From contig NOKP01000057.1 of NCBI GenBank assembly GCA_002682825.1, forward strand, positions 62,001-126,000: a stretch of DNA of 64,000 nucleotides. The letters run 5' to 3'. Origin of the DNA: Neonectria sp. B-13. Taxonomy: Eukaryota; Ascomycota; Sordariomycetes; Hypocreales; Nectriaceae. The notes beneath the pieces were generated by a model. That model worked only from the letters and a program-made list of their open reading frames with translations. It was not told the origin of the DNA and made no database searches. Positions 11,271 to 21,926 of the stretch are shown here, piece after piece. A program made the position numbers and the translations under genes. Numbering within the stretch: the first letter of the stretch is position 1; every line of letters starts with the position of its first letter.

Positions 11271-11277
11271 TATATAA
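11271..11277 (+). promoter_or_regulatory. TATA-like box of the SDR at 11440
   Basis: TATATAA about 165 bases before the start codon, in an otherwise mixed-composition stretch. Confidence 0.4.
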
Positions 11278-11336
11278 GAAGGTCCTCTTCCAAACCTTTG
11301 CTCCTTCTTGCTCTAGGTCTCAAGCTCACTATCCCA

Positions 11337-11391
11337 AGCTCAACGTCTCCAGCTCAACGTCTCCAGCTCAACGTCTCCAGCTCAACGTGTC
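11337..11391 (+). repeat. 14-bp tandem repeat in the SDR leader
   Basis: Three exact copies and one partial copy of AGCTCAACGTCTCC between the TATA-like box and the start codon at 11440, probably in the 5' untranslated region. Confidence 0.85.
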
Positions 11392-11439
11392 AATACTTGT
11401 CTCAAGGACCATATTTGCCCCTTCCACGTCATCAAAAAA

Positions 11440-12415
11440 ATGGCAAGCTTCTCGGGCAAAGTCATCGCCGTTTCTGGTACGTTGATCTTTGGTACTCTAA
11501 TATGTTCCTGTTCACTAACCCCCGAGCAGGCGCAGCGTCTGGAATTGGACTTGCTACCGCAAAGATTCTATACTCCCGTGGAGCATCCCTGGCCCTTGCG
11601 GACATCCAAAAGGACCTACTTGAGCAAGTCAAAGATGACATCCTCAAGGAAGGTGTGGATAAGCATCAGAAGATTACGACGCTTAGTGTAGATGTTACTA
11701 GCACTGAGGATGTTAACAAGTGGATTGATGAAGCAATCCAAACTTTCGGCAAGCTAGATGGTGCGGCTAATGTCGCAGGGACTGCTGTCCTCGGTGAGGT
11801 TATTGGAGATACATCCGATCAATCTTGGGAGCGTGTTATGGCAATCAACGCAACAGGAACGTAAGTCTTGCGTTGTTTTCTAGTCCCATGATCTTCGCAT
11901 ACTGTTCAGTGTATATTATTAATACATTAACCTTGTATAGTTTTAAATCCCTTCGAGCTCAGTTACCTAAGCTACCTTCTGGCGGCGCTGTGGTAACATT
12001 TGCGTCTATTGCCGGTCTTGGAGCATCTCCTAATATGGTGGCTTATGGTGCTAGTAAGCATGCGGTAGTCGGTCTTACTCAGACAGCCGCAGTTGAGTAC
12101 GGGCCAAAAGGCATTCGCGTCAATAGCGTCGCGCCGTAAGTCCAGAACCTGGGCCTAAATGCTACAATCTACACTAGCTAACTAGATGCATATAGATCTG
12201 CAGTTGCTACCCCCCTTGCATTGCAATTTTTTGATGAAGGAGACGTAGGCACGTTCTGCGCCAATCGTTCCTGCTTGAAGCGCATTGCAATGCCAGAGGA
12301 GGTAGCTAAGGTTGTCGTTTTCCTTCTTTCAGATGAGGCATCGTATATTACAGGCTCCTGTATTAACGTTGATGCAGGATGGATGGTGTCAACTACTGTA
12401 GACTGGAAGGTCTAA
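11440..12415 (+). CDS. classical short-chain dehydrogenase/reductase
   Basis: Four exons, 11440-11476, 11530-11860, 11941-12135 and 12196-12415, join in frame to 260 residues, the usual length for a classical SDR. The cofactor loop reads VSGGAASGIG (Thr of TGxxxGIG replaced by Ser) and is split by intron 1; NVAG replaces NNAG; the catalytic serine lies in ASIAG and the pair is YGASK. The C-terminus has [20 protein letters not shown] and [12 protein letters not shown], the standard end of the fold. Introns start GTACGT, GTAAGT and GTAAGT, with TATAG or GCAG acceptors. The substrate is unknown. It stands between an AT-rich block and a possible LTR, so position effects or recent movement are possible. 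Confidence 0.9.
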
Positions 12416-12463
12416 GGAAGCGGCCTTAGTTGGACTGTAATCTGATCACAGGTTAAAACACAG

Positions 12464-12990
12464 GTTAGATCCCGGGTCGGGTCTGGGTCGGCCATAAGCC
12501 CAGCTAGCTTAGGTGTATAATAGGCCTCTCTAGCTGTCTGTTTAGACAGAGCTTGTATAATTATTAGGGAATATAAACTCCTATATTAAAAACTTAATTG
12601 TTTCCCTTCTAATATAACCTGCATGTTTAAGCTAACCTTTATTAAAGTCTAGTGTATATTTAATACTTAGGTAATAGTTTAGTATAACTAAAAGCTAGTA
12701 ACTATAGAACTATATTATACTTAGATTATTACTTTATTTAAAAGTAACTCTTATAAACTTTATAAGTATATTAGAGGTGGTTCTAGGGTTAGGTTCGTAG
12801 AATTCTTGTTTCTAGTTCGCTCGAATGAAGAGTTAGAGTAGCTACAGATTATAACGAACAGAAAAAGTCATAGCAGCATTTGAACACAGCAGCTCAGTGC
12901 CGCCACAACACCACCTGTTGAGAATCTCTGTGCTGCAGCGGACGACGGATAGCTGCAGCTAGACGGTAGACTAGGTCTTGCCCCCTAACA
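12464..12990 (-). mobile_element. possible solo LTR (retrotransposon remnant)
   Basis: On the minus strand the segment begins TGTTAGGGGGCAAGACC and ends near GGGATCTAACC, giving short inverted ends (TGTTAG/CTAAC-), about 527 bases, with a central AT-rich part. Fungal Copia-type LTRs often begin like this. I could not find a clean 5-base target duplication and no internal element follows, so this stays tentative. Confidence 0.35.
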
Positions 12991-13144
12991 CCCATAGTTC
13001 TTCCGCCCACTCGGTTCACCCGCTGACGATGCTCCTGACGATAACTCTCAGCTGTAAGGCGTGCTGTACATCGTCACTGCTACCGTGATCAACTTATTTC
13101 TCCAAGGTGGTAACTTCAACTGGTTTGTGTGGTCTGTAAAGACA

Positions 13145-13657
13145 TTATGTCTTGAGGTTGAAGTATGTTAAACAAACAGTTGTGAATGAAACTGCGGCAA
13201 CAAGAAAACAATTCAATGGAGAAGCATATATCCATTGGGCCGAAGAGCTCGCTTCGGCAACTTTTGGCTGTGTATTCCACTCAAAGTCAGTTACTAGGCC
13301 GGGATAAGATTGACAATGTTCTGGTTTGATCAAAAAATACTGACTTGTTCTTGTAATTCTCCAATGTAGTATCGGAGCAGCATTTTGTCCGCAGCCTCAC
13401 TATGACCAACTTCATCGTATGGCTCAGTGGCATCTTGACCAGCCACCTCTAGAAGCACTTCCTCGCCCCCTCTTAACATGACAAGTCGTGAGTATCTGAA
13501 TTTGAAACTAGGCTGCAAGTAGGGTTGAGTGCGCTTACGGATGTCTGGTGACGAACTTGGTGCAGTCGTAAACTTTACCGTGCACAACGATGTATAGATT
13601 ATCTTTGTCATTGTGATTGGAAACATCCTCTGCCGTAAAGCAACGAAGAGAAGCCAT
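13145..13657 (-). CDS. tail-anchored cytochrome b5
   Basis: Three minus-strand exons, 13657-13539, 13471-13345 and 13279-13145, join to 126 residues. The start MASLRCFTAEDVSNHN and [20 protein letters not shown] carry the b5 heme domain; the first axial histidine is in RHPGGEE (split by intron 1), the second in VGHSEAA. After a short polar linker a hydrophobic stretch (NCFLVAAVSFTTVCLTYF) near the C-terminus forms a tail anchor, as in microsomal b5, which donates electrons to desaturases, hydroxylases and P450s at the ER. Intron 2 has a GTCAGT donor and either a TTTGAG or a nearby ACACAG acceptor, so four residues are uncertain. The gene lies in a repeat-rich stretch yet keeps all key residues. 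Confidence 0.82.
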
Positions 13658-15019
13658 GATGAGAAAGTGATGAGTTGAATACCCTAAAGCCACCGAGTCA
13701 AGACGTCAGGTGCGAAGGGTTAAATAAAAGTCAAGGAGTTCTAATTTTTCCTATTTCAACCTCATTTTAAACGACTCAGTCTATCTAGAGCAAATGGTAC
13801 TAGTTAGGTCATCAGGAGATAGATGGAGTGAATGAATTATAAATCTAAGTTGCCATCTTCTACTTCTTTCCGGCCTTCACGTGGTGCTTGATAAGCAGCG
13901 GTCTGCGAGACTCAGATGCGGGCCAGTTAGATTCGAGGTTTCCAGACTGACTATGCCCGAGACTTACCAAATCCGGCTATGTTCCGAGGTTAGCTGGAAT
14001 GATTGGCTTGTAGAAGCCCAAGGATATTAGTAATGCGCCTCGAACAGCTGGCTGTTCTTGACTCACCATTCCTGTAAATCACAGCATAACGCACAAGCAA
14101 GCCAATGAATCACGTTATTGGCACAGCGTCCCGATCTCGGACACCTGAGCCGTAGTACAACAAACTTTCTGGTTCATCTGTACCGTTTGCACTCCGCTTC
14201 ATTCAAGCCACAGCTGACTCTTAGTTACGAAATTAGTCAGTGCGGGTTAGTATTGGAAGTTGGTGTGCGAGGAACAAGTTTTCTCGTTTGCCCGATCCCC
14301 CCCTTGTAACGGAGTCTATTGAAGATGTAAGAGATCTTCCCAGTACACACCCGTCGGGGGACCAAAGTTGAACAGTAAGAAAACAAGCTAGCAGTGAGAA
14401 CAACAAATGACAGGCCGGTACCCAAGCCCAAGGCAGCAGTAACTCAAAATGAATAAAGTTCCCACGGCACTATGCATGCCTTCCTGTCCCAGCCAACCCC
14501 TTGCGATGCCTCAATCAGCCAGCAAAGCTTGATCTTGAGAAAATGATGGATTCTATGTCTAGTAACTTACACAAAGCCAGTACCGTCTATGGGCTCAGAC
14601 TCCGCTATTTAGTCGAGCTGCTTAAGAGCAGTGCTCATATCCACTATAGGATCGCTGCATAGTGCAAGTGATGGTGTTGATGAGATTATAGGAAATCATA
14701 TGATGACAGACATACACATGTTTCAGTCCTCTCGGTTATCCATGACATGAGCTAAGTGTTTCATAAAAACTAAATTCATCGTGGATTGTAGCAGTGCCAA
14801 AACGTACCTGCCTGGCAGCTTTATCGATTAGTGGCGTCGATTAGCCAATTAATTGTGAATGACTCAGTTCCAGGGCACTCGATACAATTTACACCCTGGA
14901 AGTACGAGTTGTACACGACGCCGAAAAGGAACGACGACAGTAAGCGAGCAGCATAACTTCTGGGGGCACAGTCAAAGGCCCTTCAGATCTCTTCATTAAG
15001 GAGGATGTCATCCTTGTCA
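13658..15019. other. gene-free stretch with repeat copy B
   Basis: No intact coding region. Contains the second copy of the dispersed repeat near 14.34-14.56 kb. The remainder has no signal I can name. Confidence 0.5.
14337..14560 (+). repeat. dispersed repeat, copy B (less mutated)
   Basis: Partner of 10722-10915, sharing ACCCAAGCCCAAGGCA and flanking blocks in the same order. It keeps more C and G than copy A. It has no coding capacity of its own. Confidence 0.6.
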
Positions 15020-15420
15020 TTTATGTTGGATCAGTTTTTGACTCATGAGAAGCTGACTTTGGACGTACTTATATTCTTGGAAACGACCCTATAAGAAATG
15101 ATCCGGGATGTTCTCTAACCAATATGGAACATGGTGCGAGCACGGTTTCTGAGCAAACCGGATATGACTGGAGAGGAGCTCTATGGTATTGCAACGCGGA
15201 CCGCGGAGGAGGATGGGTGGTCGTTTGGCGCTGACCTGGCCAGCCACCTCGTTGGAGCGTTCCCTCATGAGCGCATTCCTCGCGACAAGACAACTCTCTA
15301 TATCTTCAAGGGCGACAAGCTCCTGATGAGTACCCTGGGTGAGGACGGGGAGAGGGGGCATTGTATCCACGGCGTGATGTTTCTGCCAACACCAGCCCAC
15401 CACCACGTGGTTTATCAGGT
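15020..15420 (+). pseudogene. M24 (creatinase/Xaa-Pro aminopeptidase-like) relic
   Basis: One frame reads VFDS, a stop, then EADFGRTYILGNDP; a frame change near 15128 leads into RARFLSKPDMTGEELYGIAT and then GWSFGADLASHLVGAFPHER followed by IPRDKTTLYIFKGDK. This order matches the C-terminal pita-bread domain of M24 peptidases in fungi and bacteria, where the HLVGxFPHER histidine is a metal or substrate ligand. The stop, the frame change and the lack of the N-terminal half mark it as a broken copy. The match fades after about 15400. Confidence 0.7.
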
Positions 15421-15948
15421 TGCGAAACCTAGACTTCACATTCGTAGCCTGCCTTGCTTGTGTGACTCGTGCCAATGCTGCGGATCTACTATGGTACTTG
15501 GTCGATCAGCGGTGAGAGAGGCTGGTGTCATTTAAACCTTTGACGAATTGTGTCAACTTTTTATGACTCAAGCTCATAAAGCTAGCTTTCCTAATCGGGA
15601 AAAAACCCGAGGGCAGCCTGCCAAGCCGACTTCCCCGGGTCGTTTGCGCTGTAACATTATTTATTAAGGTTTCTCACATGAAGAAGATGCGCAAACTAAC
15701 GGATGTCTCGGCACTAAAAACCACATAACGTAGTATCCATTCAATTGTGACATGTCGACGTTAGGTCAAGTTCCACGGTCATGGACAATTTGCCAATATC
15801 CCGGCTTCCACCTGTGCCCCCTAATCCCGCAGGTATCCGCACGGCCAGACGGGCGGCTAGCTCATAATATCCTGCGAGTCCTCCTCCTCTCCCGAGTCTT
15901 GCCCATCATTCAACGAAAAATAAAAGCCATCTAGAACTGCCCAACACG
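15421..15948. other. intergenic, upstream of the esterase relic
   Basis: No gene seen. The last 100 bases before 15949 look like a leader (CTCCTCCTCTCCC pyrimidine tract followed by CAACACG before the ATG). Confidence 0.4.
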
Positions 15949-16941
15949 ATGGCGCACTTCAATCCCAATGATTTGTCGCGCTTCGACAACTTTGACATTC
16001 TCACAACCACTTACAAGATTGTCTTGGGTCATGATATCGCCTGCCATGTCCTCATCCCTAAGTCACTCGTTGAACAAGCCTAGGACTAGGACAAGCCGAC
16101 AGGCCTCCGGCTAATCATTTTCCGCATCTATGGCGGCGGCTTTGTTTCCGGCTCTAGTCTATTCCCAGACTTCTTCGCACCCTGGCACCTTGAGCTTGCA
16201 TCCCGGCACAACGCCGTGATTGTCAGCTGCGACTACAGGCTAGCACCAGAGGCTACCATCGACGAACTCATCGAGGATGTAGAGTCTTTCCTCAAGTGGA
16301 TTCACACCGAGCTCCCAAGCTTCGTCAGCGGGAGGACCAATGTTCAGGTCGATGTCACTCGAATCATGATGGCCGGAGACAGCGCGGGAGGTTACCTTAG
16401 CCTCCTCGTCGGGTTGAACCACTCCAGCGAACTCCGAGCTGTGACGGCCGCATACCCCTTAGTCGACGCGAAAAGCCCACACTTCAGCCAAGTCTATGAC
16501 AAGCCAATGTATGGGCTTCCCCATCTGCCTACCAGCCTGCTGGACGAACATGAGGCGAAGTTGAAGGCCAAGTCAATCCCGTCCATCATCTCGGCGGACC
16601 CTCAGGGCGCACGCGCCGAGCTGATGTTTAGCTATGTCCAGAACGCCAAGTACGCCGAACTCTTCCCTTCAGGCCGGAGGGATCTTTACCTGCTAGATAA
16701 GATTGAAGACGGCGCTTGGTTTCCCCGAGGCGGCGTATTTGTCTGGCATGGCAAGGCAGATACAGTTGTGCCGGTTGAGGGAAGCCTTAAGCTGGCAGAA
16801 AAGCTGAAGGAGCTTGACACTGATCTGCCATTCACATTGGCCGTACGGGAAGGCGAACACGGATTCGACGCAACATCGTCGATTGACGAGCAATGGATGA
16901 AAGATGGCCTCGAAGGTTTAGTTTCTGTCTGGCTGGCTTGA
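15949..16941 (+). pseudogene. alpha/beta-hydrolase fold-3 esterase with two in-frame stops
   Basis: One uninterrupted frame from the ATG at 15949 gives an esterase of about 330 residues except for TAG codons at 16081 and 16087, separated by one GAC codon. Downstream are IYGGGFVSGSS (oxyanion motif HGGG with His replaced by Tyr), CDYRLAPEA, the nucleophile elbow GDSAGG, the acid in HGKADTVVP and the histidine in EHGFD. Reverting both stops to CAG and TAT to CAT or CAC would need only C-to-T changes, mainly in CpA context, as RIP makes. From the internal ATG at 16216 a 241-residue piece is still open but would lack the oxyanion region. No plausible intron removes the stops. Confidence 0.8.
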
Positions 16942-17181
16942 GTTTTCATGTTAGATGCCCTATAGTTGGAAATCATAAATTCGAGCACATTCGAGTATTG
17001 TAATCATGGTGTTAAAGCCACCTGCTTCGTGAGGGTGACAGCGTTAGCCGTCCGTGTCTAACGTGTCTAACGTTTGTCTATACATATGTCCCTTTGCTGC
17101 AATAAATACCGCTAAACGCCTCTTATGAGAGAAAACAGTGCCCTGACAGCTGGATAGAGTATCGACTAAGTGAGCGAGTGA

Positions 17182-18446
17182 CTAGCTTTTGGGATAATCT
17201 GCAGCGTCTCTGTTAGAACGTGTAGTAAGGTGCATAGTAATGCAGCACGAAAACTTGCCTGTAACAGTCCGTTCCGAGTTGCGCCTCGTCACCTCAACCT
17301 CGTCGCCGACTTTGATGACAACATCACCAGCTGCGTCAGGAGTCGACGTGAGAAACCCGTACCTCCCGAAAATAGGACTCCACTTCATTCCCGGATCGAC
17401 TCTTCTATCCTTGCTAAGTTTCTTCAAAACTTTGCCCGCCTCCGTCTTGCCGGGCTTTCCCGTGGCGTAGTCTACGTTGAGACTGCTGCATCGCGCACAG
17501 TTCTGTGTTATTTTCATGGTGATGCCCTTGCGGAAGCGCAGTTCGGCCCAAAAGTCTTCGTCGTAGGCCTTTGTCGCCCCCGATATGACAATGTTGGCTC
17601 GGAACTTGGTGATGTCCAACTCCTCATTGTCAGGCAGTGTGTCATTGACGACTTCGTAGCTCGTCTTGCTGATGATGAGATAGGCGGCAAGATCCGCAAA
17701 AGTAATCATCGGCTGGCGCTTTAATAGCCAGCCTATTAGGTGGTGGGCGAGAATCAAACAGCTAGCAAACAACGGGACCATAGCCAAGGCCAGCGAGACG
17801 GGTCTTGCGCCACTTCCGTGAAGGGACAAATACCCGAGGAGGAGCAGGATGACTGGGACAGCCGCCAGCGAGGGATGGAGCAAGTCAACCGCCCCGGCCG
17901 TTACTCCTTGACCCATGTTGCCCAACACTTTTCTGCGATAGTCTCCGATGTAGAGTAGTTTGACGGGGTAGCCCAAGCGGCGACTGAACCACCGATTGTA
18001 TTTCTCTCCCATATCATATGCCGGACACGGGCTTTGGTGCATTGTGACGGTGACCTGGGCCAACCCGTCGATATCGGGCTTTAGGGGAACCGACAAGGTC
18101 GACGCCTCGACAGCATCGGACGGTTGATCGAAAGCATGGCTCAGTTCATACCCAACCTGAATGCTTTGAGGGTCAGCCTCGGGGGTGAGCTTGGTTGTGA
18201 AGAGGCACAGTGCAGGCCGAAGCCCGATGTGGAGATTCTCGGACTTGTCGACATCCCAGAGCATAAAACGACGGTCGTAAGCGAACCCGGTTTGCGTGGC
18301 TTGGATCGCACCGAGGGGCACGCCCCTGAGAGACTTGATGGGATACGTGTAAATCTATTCATTTCAGTACGCTGGCATCTCAGACAAGGGCAAAATGTGC
18401 GTCGAAGGGCTCGGGGCATAATTACCTGTTCAACACGCATAGACAT
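17182..18446 (-). CDS. MOSC-domain protein (mARC-like) with membrane hairpin
   Basis: Exon 1 (18446-18426) encodes MSMRVEQ; after a 71-nt intron exon 2 (18354-17182) continues IYTYPIKSLRGVPLGAIQAT, together 397 residues. The N-terminal MOSC beta-barrel (FAYDRRFMLWDVD) is followed by two hydrophobic segments (AAVPVILLLLGYLSLHG and VSLALAMVPLFASCLILAHH) and then the MOSC domain with KFRANIVISG and the conserved cysteine in NCARCSSLNVDYATG, which binds molybdenum cofactor in mARC-type enzymes. Such proteins reduce N-hydroxylated compounds with electrons from cytochrome b5; a b5 gene lies 4 kb away. Start choice rests on the ATG just before the conserved IYTYPIKS. Divergent from the permease. Confidence 0.85.
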
Positions 18447-19250
18447 GGCGGCTATCAGAGCTTCTGCGGCTGTATGTCTTGCGACAGCGTCTGCATCAGG
18501 CTGCTCAGTTGTTAGCTAGAGTCGAATGCCCACCAGAGAGATGGATGAAAAGGAGGCAAGAGAAGACAGTTGCGAGCTCCGGCAAGGAGTCCAGCATACG
18601 ATATCAGCCAAGATAACACTGAGGCAGAAATGCCGCAGTGACGACTTCTTGCGATAGCTCCGTGCCTTGTGATCAAAGGCCCACGTCCCTAGCGAGCCCA
18701 AGCTGGCTTTCTTGCCTTTTCAAGAATATTTCCATGTTCAGGTGACAAACGAGCACCACTACAATCTAGATTGCAACCTCAGGTTCGACAAGCTTGGCTG
18801 ATACCCCGAAACCTCCTCGGGACTCGGCCTGATGATCGCAGCGCTGATTTGGCGTTTTGCGGGGACATTCCGGACTGATTGGCCGTGCCTCCAAAAGACT
18901 CTCTTTATCTCGCACTCGTGCTCAAAAGGGTAATAGGCGAAAGTCTAACTAGTTACCTCACTCGTGTGTGGTTACCCTTCCATCCAAGTTCGACAAGGAT
19001 CGATTTGAGTGCGCGGGGTAAGTAATGAATGCCATTGAGACGCACTTGTGTGTGAATGGACTCCTTCTCGTGCCTCGTCGGCGCCGTCAGTTTCCCGTCA
19101 AGTCGTTGCCGTATTAAAGGCATCAACAAGTCGCCACCTTCCTCTCGCCCATCAACTTCCCTCAGCTTCATTTGCTTCCCTGTCTTCGCTCGTCAGCATC
19201 GACGACAAAAACTTCAAAGAGGGCCCGCATTCTATCGCTGAGACGTGGCC
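18447..19250. promoter_or_regulatory. divergent promoter between MOSC and permease genes
   Basis: About 800 bases separate the two start codons. No gene or clear repeat is seen. It holds several CGG/CCG triplets (CCCGAAACCTCCTCGGGACTCGG near 18805) but no obvious palindrome. Confidence 0.35.
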
Positions 19251-21094
19251 ATGGACCACCAGAACCTGGAAAAAGGCGAAAAGTCCGACATGGCGGCTCG
19301 AGACGTCGTCAACAAGGCCGACTCGGTGGCCATGGGCGAGCTGGGCGACCAGACAGACATTTCGCCTGATGCTGCCAAACTCATAGGTACGTGCCTACTC
19401 CGAAGGCAGCCGAGCGTGAGGATCTGACATCCTCTGACCTCAATCAGCCATGGGCTACAAGCCACAGATGAGGAGACAGATGAGCACCCTCCAACTCGTC
19501 GGCGTCGCCTTCATGGTCACCGCATCCTGGCTGGGAGTGACAGGCGGCTTCTCCATCGGTGTCGTCATCGGCGGCTCGGCCTCGCTCGTCTATGGCCTCA
19601 TCATCGTCGCCATCATCAATGTCTTCATCGTCACCGCCCTCTCCGAACTCGTCAGTGCCATGCCCAACGCTGGTGGCCAGTACTACTGGGTTACCAAGCT
19701 CGCTCCCCAAAAGCTTGCTCGCGTATCGGCCTACTTTACGGGAATCTGCAACCTATCCGGAGGTATTCTGGCCTCTGCTGGTGCCACGGTGCTGATGGGC
19801 CACATGGTCTTGGGCCTTGCAAAACTCACCCATCCAGATTAGTGAGTTATAGCCACGGCCATATCTGGCTCCCCATCTCGACTCCTTGCCGATGTCCTGG
19901 ACTGACGACTGATCTAACTGGATAGCGTTATCCAACAATGGCACGCCTGGATGATTGGCGTCGCCTTCAATGTTTCCACCTGCGCCGCCAACATCGACAA
20001 GAGGAACACGGTTCGGAGCCTCTCCATCGGCATGTTTTTCAACATCCTCATCTGCGCGGCCATCATTGTCGTCATCCCCGCCGTCAGCACATCCCACACC
20101 GACGCGTCTTTCATCTTCGCCAGCGTCGAGAACATCAGCGGCTGGAACAACAACGGGGTTTCCTTCCTCGTCGGCTTGATCAATGCCAACTATAGCTTTG
20201 GCTTGATTGATACTGCCGTCCACATGTGCGAGGAGATCACCGAGCCCGAAAAGAACGTCCCCAAGGCCTTGTTCCTCACCGTTGCTATTAGCTTCATTAC
20301 GGCTTGGCCTCTTGCGATTCTTCTCATGTACTGCATGACAGACTTCGAGGCCATCGTCAACACCGAGACTGGCCTTCCCTTGCTCGAGCTGTTCTACCTG
20401 GCCCTGCGACAGAGCAAAGCGGCAGCAATTGTCATGTTCGTCATGTTGATCATTGCCTGGACTTTTGCCCTGGTGGCCCTCCACAACTATCAGTCGAGAA
20501 TCTGTTGGTCCTTTGCTCGGGATAATGGGCTCCCTTTCTCCAAGTTTTGGTCCAACGTGCATCCTACCCTCAACGTTCCGCTCGAGGCCCTGGTTGGCTG
20601 CGCAACCCTCAGTGCTATAGTATCTTTGCTCTGCGTTGCCTCCTCCACAGCATTCAACAGGTAATCACTTGTTCTCTACGCCCTTTGATACCATGCACTG
20701 ACCCATATACTGCAGCCTGGCTGCGGGTGTAATCATCTTCCCGGCCCTTACGTATACAATGCCGTCGGCATACTCGCTGCTTCCTCGAAACAAGGACATC
20801 AAGGGCCCTTTCAACGCCGGAGTCTTTGGAACCATCTCGAAGGTGGTGACTATTCTTTTCTCCCTCTTCGCGACGATCGTGTACTCCTTTCCCAACTTTA
20901 TGCCTGCCACTGGATCAAGTAAGTGTTCTGCACAGCTGGGCGATTGCCCCGTCCATCCCTCCCTGGACACCCTGGTCTAATCAATACGTCCAGACATGAA
21001 TTATGTTTCGGTCATCATTGCAATTATTCTGATTGGGGCCTCTTTCGACTGGCTCTTCCGAGCACGCAAGCAGTTTACTATCAGAGAAACTTAA
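19251..21094 (+). CDS. APC-family amino acid/choline/GABA-type permease
   Basis: Five exons, 19251-19386, 19448-19841, 19926-20660, 20716-20918 and 20994-21094, join to 522 residues. A hydrophilic N-terminus precedes MGYKPQMRRQMSTLQLVGVA, the first conserved segment of Uga4/Hnm1-type permeases, and NAGGQYYWVTKLAP follows helix 3. About 11-12 hydrophobic helices are visible. Conserved later segments include VHMCEEITEPEKNVPKAL and SRICWSFARDNGLPFSKFW. These plasma-membrane proton symporters import GABA, choline, polyamines or amino acids; the exact substrate cannot be read. The gene starts the redox-rich central region and is the only local importer, so it may supply the cluster substrate. The ATG at 19251 is preferred because exon 1 then gives the typical polar N-terminus. 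Confidence 0.9.
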
Positions 21095-21926
21095 TAGGTG
21101 CTTCAATGGCTCTGCCAGGCGGACCGAGGCGAGCGGTATCTTGTGGGAGCTTTTGTTATACCAAAAGCACCTGTTTGGGCGTTGCAAAAGATTGTTAGAG
21201 AATCATGTGTTGCCCAAGTCTGGATCCAACAGGTTGTAATTGTCAAGAGCCGTTACTCGGGCAGACCTGCTCATCAAAGTGTCCATCTCGCGGGCTAGGC
21301 TGATGAGTGGTGTGGCCCATAACTACACTAGCCAGGAAAATTGAGTGTGCGAAAATGTAACATCTTGCTTTCCTGCGTACTTTTCATTGCGTGCTTTGAA
21401 TTGAAACTGAAAATACTGTACTTGTGCCTAATGAGAGGAGTCTAAGATCATCCCATTGAAATTTTACACATCGGATGAGGAGCATCCGCGCACACTCTCG
21501 TGTTGGCAAGATTTGAAGCGAAACCGGCTCAAGGTCCCTTATCGGTGACGTCAAGCGTTTATCTGCCTTGGGCCTTACACGATGAGTGAGAGCAGTCAGG
21601 GTTGATGATGAGGGCTTGGACTGCGGATGATTGACCGCTTCTGCTACTATTCTACTTGCTGTTAGTGTCTCCGTTGGGAGACTCGACCAGAACAATGGAA
21701 CAAAAACACATAGTAAATGGATTTAAAATAGATCTCTTGAGCATGTAAGAGTCTCAGGTGCAAGGATGTTCATCTATTTCCAACAGCAATCACGACCTTT
21801 CTTCATCCCAGGGACTAAACGTCGAGCCTCCACAACCGAAGAAAGATTGGAACACAAATCGCACACAAATATTCCTCAAACTGCTTCCAACCGTGGCCCA
21901 TCATCGTTCGATGCAGACTGGGACAC
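21095..21926. other. convergent intergenic region
   Basis: Lies between the 3' ends of the permease and ALDH A genes. No gene or repeat seen. Confidence 0.45.

Larger units (their letters stand above)
9736..11439. other. gene-free stretch, largely AT-rich
   Basis: No gene seen. The first 650 bases are of ordinary composition; 10420-11100 is strongly AT-rich and includes a decayed dispersed repeat; the last 200 bases form the promoter and leader of the SDR at 11440 (TATA-like box and tandem repeat listed separately). Confidence 0.6.

Noticed and set aside
13279..13345. Reading through the second b5 intron
   Set aside because: Read-through gives a stop after a few residues, whereas splicing restores the hydrophobic tail anchor in frame.
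16058..16095. A mini-intron that would remove the two TAG codons of the esterase
   Set aside because: Possible GT...AG pairs here would be only about 20-60 bases with no branch point, and would remove conserved residues or shift the frame.
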